Shown piece by piece: positions 58,137-64,000 of a stretch of 64,000 bases of DNA. A program made the position numbers and the translations under genes. The notes below the pieces were generated by a model that did no database searches, was not told where the DNA came from, and saw only the letters and a list, made by a program, of their open reading frames with translations. Position 1 is the first letter of the stretch. Each line of letters begins with the position of its first letter. Source of the stretch: Lenzites betulinus (Eukaryota; Basidiomycota; Agaricomycetes; Polyporales; Polyporaceae); contig JABYQU010000013.1 in the NCBI GenBank assembly GCA_022264855.1, forward strand, positions 186,001-250,000, read 5' to 3'.

Positions 58137-59477
58137 ATGGCAGACAAGACGCTGCCCCCAGTCTCGCAGATCGAATTTCAGCCGCCCTCCACCATCTTTG
58201 ACCCTTCGACATGCGTGCGCAAGGGCCTCTGTCCCGTCACGCATATCAGAAACCAGGGAAGTCCTTTCGAGAGCCACTCGCTGTACTTCGAGGTCCATGG
58301 CTCGGGTCCGGAGAAGGTCATCTTCATCATGGGGTGAGTACATGAGATCGTCGAGTTGACAGACGTAGGAATATAATGAACGGCTGGTCAGGATGAACGC
58401 CAGCTCCACAGGCTGGGTATCTCAAGTAGAGCACTTCGCGCGCAAGCCTGAGTATTCTGTTCTCGTGTTCGACAACAGAGGTGTGGGACACAGCGGTACA
58501 CCACGGGGTCCGTATAGGTACGTCCTCCCTTCAAGCACTGTAAATTTGACACTGAGAGTCTTGAAGCACGAGCGGAATGGCAGAAGATACCATCACACTT
58601 CTAGATTTTGTGGGTTGGAACGAACCACACCAACTACACGTAGTGGGAATTTCGTTAGGTGGGATGATTGCACAAGGTGAGTGGCCTTCAAACATGTTGA
58701 AGGACACACCGTGATCAAGGGCTGCAGAACTTGCCTTCAGAATTCCCGAGCGCATAACTTCACTCACACTGGTCGTCACTAAACCTGGCGGGCGTCGTTA
58801 CATCGAATTACCGTCTGTGAGTTGCGCGATCTTTCTACTGTGATACAGCTCCGCTGACGCGATCTCTTAGTTGGCTGGATTGAAAGGAATATTCGCGTAT
58901 GCTCGTCTTGTCGGACTGCAGGACATTATCTGTTGGAGGGTTAACCCGACGTCCCTAGGCTAATGTTGATGCCCGACCCGGAGAAGAGGCTTCGCGTAAT
59001 GATGGACACGATGTACCCGCAGGAATGGTTGGAGCGCAAGAGCGACACCGACCCAGAAGGCCGGACAAATCGCGAAGTGCAAACAGAGGTCAGCAGCACG
59101 TGAATTTTGCACCAGATACATAAAGTTGAAGAGCGCACGATCATTAGGCACACCTGAAAATGGGGAAGTTCAGCCGTCCCCAGTCGTTACTCAGCGCTCT
59201 CTCGCAAATGGCCGCGGCATTGGGTCATTATGTTGGACCCGATCGTCTGCAGCAGATTTCTTCTTCTATACCCAAGGTCACCATCATATGTGGCGACTCG
59301 GACAACCTCGTCGACACCAGCAATAGCCACCTCCTGAAGAAGCACATGCCGGATGCCGAGCTGATCGTTCGTGAATGCGCGGGCCACGGTATAACGATGC
59401 AGTACAGTTCCTGGTTCAATGGGGTGCTGGAGAGGGTCTTCAAAGAAGGGCGGGAGAGAAGCTTCGCAGAACAGTGA
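58137..59477 (+). CDS. Alpha/beta-fold hydrolase
   Basis: Plus-strand gene from ATG 58137 (MADKTLPPVSQIEFQPPS) to TGA 59475-59477, about seven exons and 350 residues. Core: HSLYFEVHGSGPEKVIFIMG and NASSTGWVSQVEHFARKPEY, VLVFDNRGVGHSGTPRGPYR, nucleophile elbow VVGISLGGMIAQ with Ser in GxSxG, then ELAFRIPERITSLTLVVTKP. The acid is probably in IICGDSDNLVD and the histidine in ECAGHGITMQY, both in the expected positions. This is a soluble serine hydrolase of the alpha/beta-hydrolase superfamily; substrate unknown. The start at 58137 is chosen because it lies in the best leader context, although an in-frame ATG occurs upstream at 58050. An intron-rich middle (58800-59100) is the least certain part. 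Confidence 0.87.
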
Positions 59478-59665
59478 TGTGCGATACGTGAACAGTGCTT
59501 GTATTACCAGACACCACGAACAAGAAGATAGCGTAATTTCCAAGCCCGCCGGAGCATGACATGCGGCGAGATGCAAGGGTCCAGCGCGACAGCCGAGATA
59601 CTTGAGACTGAGAGGACATAAGTCGTACCGAACAACATTGAAAGGCTAGCGGACATACCCCACGT

Positions 59666-59923
59666 TCAATGCTCCCTCAGCATATGTGCGAGTTTCTTCC
59701 TGGCGTCCCGTGGAAGTCCCCTGAGAGCTGTCTTTGCCTCTAACGACTCTATCCTGATGTTCGCGGGATAGTCCGCGCCGGCCTCCTCTCTACGTTTCTG
59801 TAGGACCTCGATGAGGGATAGGCTCGGAAGATCCGACCGCACGGGTGCAGGTAGAGGCCGGAGTGCAGGATCCACCTGTGTACGGGGAAGAATTCGAACA
59901 AGGCGAGCCAACGTGGGATGCAT
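59666..59923 (-). CDS. Small conserved-looking protein, 5' end uncertain
   Basis: The minus strand codes for 85 residues from ATG 59921-59923 (MHPTLARLVRILPRTQVDPA) to TGA 59666-59668: LPAPVRSDLPSLSLIEVLQK, RREEAGADYPANIRIESLEA, KTALRGLPRDARKKLAHMLR. The frame is open five codons further upstream to an acceptor (CTGCAG) at about 59939, so an additional 5' exon probably exists near 59985-60100. It is basic and helical, like small mitochondrial or ribosome-associated proteins, but I do not recognise it. It faces away from HRQ1 and shares a short promoter with it. Confidence 0.5.
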   Translation of the reverse strand: MHPTLARLVRILPRTQVDPALRPLPAPVRSDLPSLSLIEVLQKRREEAGADYPANIRIESLEAKTALRGLPRDARKKLAHMLREH

Positions 59924-60186
59924 GGCGCCAAAAGGGAGCTGCAGAGGAGAATGAGCGAAAGCCGTGCACAGACAAAACAGCGCACCTGCCAGTCGTCGGT
60001 GGAGGTCGAGAGCAAGTGAGTCACGTCACTGTCACATCCAATAACGTGACTACCTGCGACACGGTCGCGTCGAGTGGGCGCTCGTTTCCTCTTGGGCTTG
60101 TACAGCAGTCATCCCCGCGCGTTTGACAAAGTTATTGCAATCTCCTTTCAACGAGATCGTATCCAAAGTACTCTTAGCAATCTATC

Positions 60187-63100
60187 ATGTCAACTACGTC
60201 GCGCAAACGGAAAGGCAATACGGTGCCGGTAACCTCATTCGACGATGGCGGTCCTTCAAAGAAACCCCGCGCAGCAAAACATCCCCGGGCAAAGAAGACA
60301 GCGGTGGCAGGGAACGAACCTGTGTGGCCCGAGTACTTCAGCAATGTGTGTATCATCTATGTCGAATCTTCACCGCATGTCTGACTGCTACTCGAATACG
60401 CCAGTTGTTCAAGGTGCGCCGTGCGGTGTCTAGGGTTTCATTGCATCGCTCTAAAACCACCTGCCACACGTTTGTAGGTATTCAAGGTACGACGTTCTCT
60501 GAATATAGTTCTGTAATAGAACGAACAGCTATACAGGCCTTGAACACGGTCCTGGCCTTCTGTTCGTCTCGCAAGAACTTCGCCATCACCTTCCCTGTAG
60601 TAAGAACGTCCGTGGAATCGCTTCTCCACGCGTGAGTTCCGACCCGGGCACGTTTTTTCGGTACTAATCAGCTATGCGCAGCCCACTAGAACTTGAGAGA
60701 GTGGCAGAGTTGAAGTACTAAGTCTCGTTCCGGCGAGTCAGTGGCAGGCGGCGCTCACATTTCCTCTACAGGGCGCTTCTCCCCGAAGTCGTCAAGTTCG
60801 CGTACACGCCCCGGTCCGAACTTCGCATTCATAGCGACCAGCACGTAGGTTCCAGCCGCCGTGAGCGCTCCCCAGACTATGCCGCGTTCCAAGCCGCGGG
60901 CGCGTCAGGCTCGCGCACAAATGACGTTGATACAGACGAACACGTCTTAGTCCTAGACTTCATGGACAACTCGCGCGGCAAGAAGTCTGCGAGTTCAGGG
61001 TACGCCTGCGTGATACCGGTGGATTGCTGCAAGGTCTCACTCTGAATAGTCTTGCGTACACCCTTCCACCCGCGCTGAGCCCTGCAGCAACTAAGAAATT
61101 GGTTGAGCGCCGAAACGCACGCTTTGCCGAAGCCGTGAACGAGTAAGTAGTCCGAACATACAAATTCACGATGTGATCTAAACAGCACCTCAGGCTGCTA
61201 AATGCTACGCCTGTGGATGAAGATCCGGTGGCCTTGCTGCAAGCTGCTGCTCGGGAACATATACCTGTCCATCCAGAGCTGAATCGTCCCCGACTCAGCC
61301 AAGTGAAGGGGAAGTACAAAGCCGTTCCCGAGCCAAATGACAGACCTTCCATTGAGGAGGTCATAGGAGAGATAGAACAACAAGAGTGGTATAAGGACCA
61401 AGTTGCGTGCAGACGTATATTTGATGCTAGAGACGGTCAGCTGGGTGAGCAAGCGTTGAAAGCAGATTCGGAGCGCGCTACCCAGACTGAGCCTCGCTCC
61501 AGCAACACTTGACCCACCTTTATCGGACCCGATAGTCCAGGCGTTGCGCGATTCCCGGAAAATCGTGTCGCTCTATACTCATCAGGTTGCCGCGATAACC
61601 GCGCTTTCGGAAGGCAAAAATGTCATCGTATCGACAAGCACTGCGTCCGGTAAAAGTGTTATTTATCAGGTATGTACTCCTTCCCGCTCTCTCTGCAGAT
61701 CATATTCATGAACTCGTGTAGGTCCCTCTTTTGCAGTTTTTGGAAGCAGATCCGCAGTCCACGGCAATATTTGTATATCCTACGAAGGTCGGTCGGTAGC
61801 GCTAAATACAGCGCAGTCCCTGACAAATCGCGTAGGCGTTGGCTCAAGACCAAAGGGCTGCTCTTGAGCAATTACTGTGCAATTGCCCGGGGCTGGAGCA
61901 CATACAGGTCTCCACATATGACGGGGATACTCCCCAGGAGCTTCGAGCCGGTACGACAACTACAACCTCGCCTGTATTCTCCCTTTCTCTGATTTTGCTC
62001 CAGGGATACGCGAAACCGCATCGGTGATATTCACCAACTTTGTGGGTGACTGTATATGTATAGGGGTCCAAGCGGACTCATATTTATGTGGTTAGGATAT
62101 GATTCATGCTTCGATTCTCCCACACGAGGATGCTTGGAGAAGGCCCGTAGATCCCATCTGTTGCTTGTACCCGCCGACGACACTAACTACAGTTTTCTAG
62201 ATTTCTCAAGAATCTCAAGATCGTCGCGGTAGATGAATTGCACTACTACCACGGCATATTTGGAAGGTTAGCGAACATGTCGGGCTTCGAAGTTTGATAT
62301 ATGCTCATGTCTCTCAAAAAAGCCACGTCGCGCAGGTAATGAGAAGATTACGACGAGTCTGCGCCGCGGTGGGAAGTAAGCAGGCTCCGCGACGTCTCTT
62401 CTCCCGCAGTGCTTATATGATGTGGACGGTAATAGATCGCCGGGCCCGGTTTGTTACGTGCAGCGCAACGATATCGAAGCCTGGGCAGCACATGAAGAAT
62501 GTATTCGGTATTGACGTATGCTTGTTCATCTGCCTTTGCAGAGACTTAGCCTAACAGTAGTCGGGGCTCCACCCCTGACCTTGTTAGACCATCGAGGAAG
62601 TTACAGAGGATGGCGCACCCTCCGGGCGTAAAGACTTTCTAGTGTGGAACACGCCCCTGAAAGATCCCATGGACCCCACTCTTGGCCGCATCCATTCTAT
62701 GACGGAAGCCACGAGACTGATGCGGTTCCTCATGACCAGGGGTGTTCGAGTCATCCTGTTCTGCAAGGTCGGGTGCTATCGTTCTCGATTCATCAGCGCC
62801 CATATCTGACAACCAAGGGTATCTAGATTCGCAAATCATGCGAGCTGGTACGCTTCTCAATACTACGATGTACACCCAGGAACTGACCAGAAAGTACGCA
62901 TCAACAGGCCATGAAGGCACTCCGGCAGGAGCTGACCGCTGATGGTCGCCTGGACATCCTGGAGAGGGTCATGTCGTATCGAGGAGGTTACTCGCAGGAG
63001 GTGCGCTCGTCAGCAGGCGGAGCTTGTGCGGAGTTTGATCGCATACATCTCCAGGATCGACGTAGGATCGAACGGGAGGCCTTTTCTGGTAGCTTGCTTG

Positions 63101-64000
63101 GGATCGTCGCTACCAATGCGCTGGAACTCGGCGTCGATATCGGTGTTTTGGATGCGGTGATCATGTTAGGTTTCCCAATGGGCGGCCTGGCGAGCTTTGT
63201 GAGCAGTTTAGGCCTACTTGCTATATCCGAGCTCACACAGAGATACATCAGCGACAACAAGCTGGACGCGCCGGACGTCGCGCGCGAGATGCGCTCGCGG
63301 TGTTTGTAGCTGACTCCCTCCCTGTAGACCAGCACTTCGTCAACCATCCTGAGGAACTATTCGACAGAACTACAGATGACCTTGTTGTCGACTTGGACAG
63401 CAAGGTGATTCTCGAAGCTCACTTACAGTGTGCGGGATACGAGATGCCTCTCACAGACGAGGATGAGGTTTACTTCGGGCCGTCGATGAAGGAAATTTGT
63501 GAGACAAGGCTAGTCAAGGACAAGGAGGGGTGGTAAATCGCAACAATATGCTATGCACTATCGAGATCTAATCGACACCCTTGGTTACGTAGGTATCACA
63601 CGCACCCCAAATATTTGCCATATCCTTCGCGGCACGTCTCCATCAGAGGCGCGGAGGAAGAGAAGTATAGCGTAGTCGACGTCACACGTCTAGGAAAATC
63701 CGGCGGGTCGGCTACTATCCTGGAAGAGATCGAACTGTCGCGTGCTCTATTCGAGATCTACGAAGGAGCTGTGGTACGTTGTGGGAGCTTGTTTTCTCGT
63801 CGAAGACGCCGATCTCATTGCCACCCTACCGCAGTTCATACACCAGGGATTAACGTTCCTTGTGCGTGCATCTTTGCTGCGGCTGTACACTATCTAACTT
63901 TGTGCGTGCGATCGAGTAGGTCCAAGAAGTCAGCCATGATACCAAGCTAGCGAAACTCGTGCGGAGCGATGTCAACTGGATCACAGAGCCCAGGTTTGTA
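60187..64000 (+). CDS. HRQ1: HRQ1-type RecQ-like DNA helicase (partial, runs off window)
   Basis: Many-exon plus-strand gene starting at ATG 60187 (MSTTSRKRKGNTVPVTSFDD). N-terminal basic region, then LFK, VFK and ALNTVLAFCSSRKNFAITF assembled across two 9-nt exons. The helicase core follows: HQVAAITALSEGKNVIVSTS with TASGKSVIYQ (motif I), AIFVYPTK and ALAQDQRAALEQLL (Ia), ASVIFTNF, VDELHYYHG (DEVH-type box read DELH), FVTCSATISKPGQHM (III), GVRVILFCK, VMSYRGGYS, IVATNALELGVDIGVLDAVI (V), and QQAGRAGRRARD (VI). A domain after VADSLPVDQHFVNHPEELFD is typical of Hrq1. It is a RecQ4-related 3'-5' helicase in crosslink repair and genome stability. The 3' end lies beyond 64000. Confidence 0.92.
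60405..60486 (+). other. Two consecutive 9-nt micro-exons of HRQ1
   Basis: TTGTTCAAG (60405-60413) and GTATTCAAG (60478-60486), each flanked by AG and GT, code LFK and VFK. They join exon 1 (ending FSN) to the exon at 60537 (starting ALNTVL) in phase 0, giving the continuous Hrq1-like peptide FSNLFKVFKALNTVLAF. Confidence 0.7.

Overview
The window comes from a filamentous basidiomycete, most likely an Agaricomycete. The evidence is direct: genes are split by many roughly 50-60 nt GT-AG introns, intergenic spaces are short and GC-rich, and several families typical of mushroom-forming fungi occur, including a FunK1-type fungal kinase, a riboflavin-aldehyde-forming-enzyme-like double-psi beta-barrel secreted protein, an F-box protein and a GDS1 winged-helix/APSES-like factor. 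No bacterial-style operons, CRISPR arrays or phage genes were seen. All exon structures were deduced by eye from reading frames and splice signals.

Layout. 1-9.5 kb: end of an unidentified gene, ATG8 (+), a small membrane protein (+), a RAD57/XRCC3-like recombination gene (-) with an apparent one-base frame break, and a divergent FunK1 kinase (+). 9.5-15 kb: a gene-poor stretch, an F-box gene (-) and a secreted DPBB/RAFE-like protein (+). 15.8-22.2 kb: three minus-strand genes: a conserved hypothetical, an Fmp25-type mitochondrial RCC1-repeat protein and a class I histone deacetylase. 22.4-25.5 kb: two closely abutting plus-strand genes of unknown function, an intron-containing tRNA-Tyr, a small terminal-inverted-repeat element, and an inverted partial copy of the deacetylase 3' end. 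25.5-34 kb: a JSN1/PUF1-type RRM-Pumilio protein and the GDS1/APSES factor (both -). 36-46 kb: histone H1 (-), RNA polymerase III subunit RPC82 (-), a large acidic nuclear-type protein (+) and an AMP-binding protein with a degraded signature (-). 46.3-50.6 kb: FACT subunit SPT16 (+). 51-55.3 kb: two members of an unnamed paralogous family (+). 58-64 kb: an alpha/beta hydrolase (+), a small minus-strand gene and the first part of the HRQ1 RecQ-like helicase (+), which runs off the window.

Functional themes. Chromatin and genome maintenance are well represented (HDAC, H1, SPT16, RAD57-like, HRQ1), with RNA control (PUF, RPC82) and autophagy (ATG8). These are dispersed housekeeping genes, not a pathway cluster. 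I did not find a convincing new multi-gene system. The most unusual items are the inverted duplication of the HDAC tail beside a small transposon-like element, the frame break in the RAD57-like gene, the paralogue pair at 51-55 kb, the degraded AMP-binding protein and consecutive 9-nt micro-exons in HRQ1.
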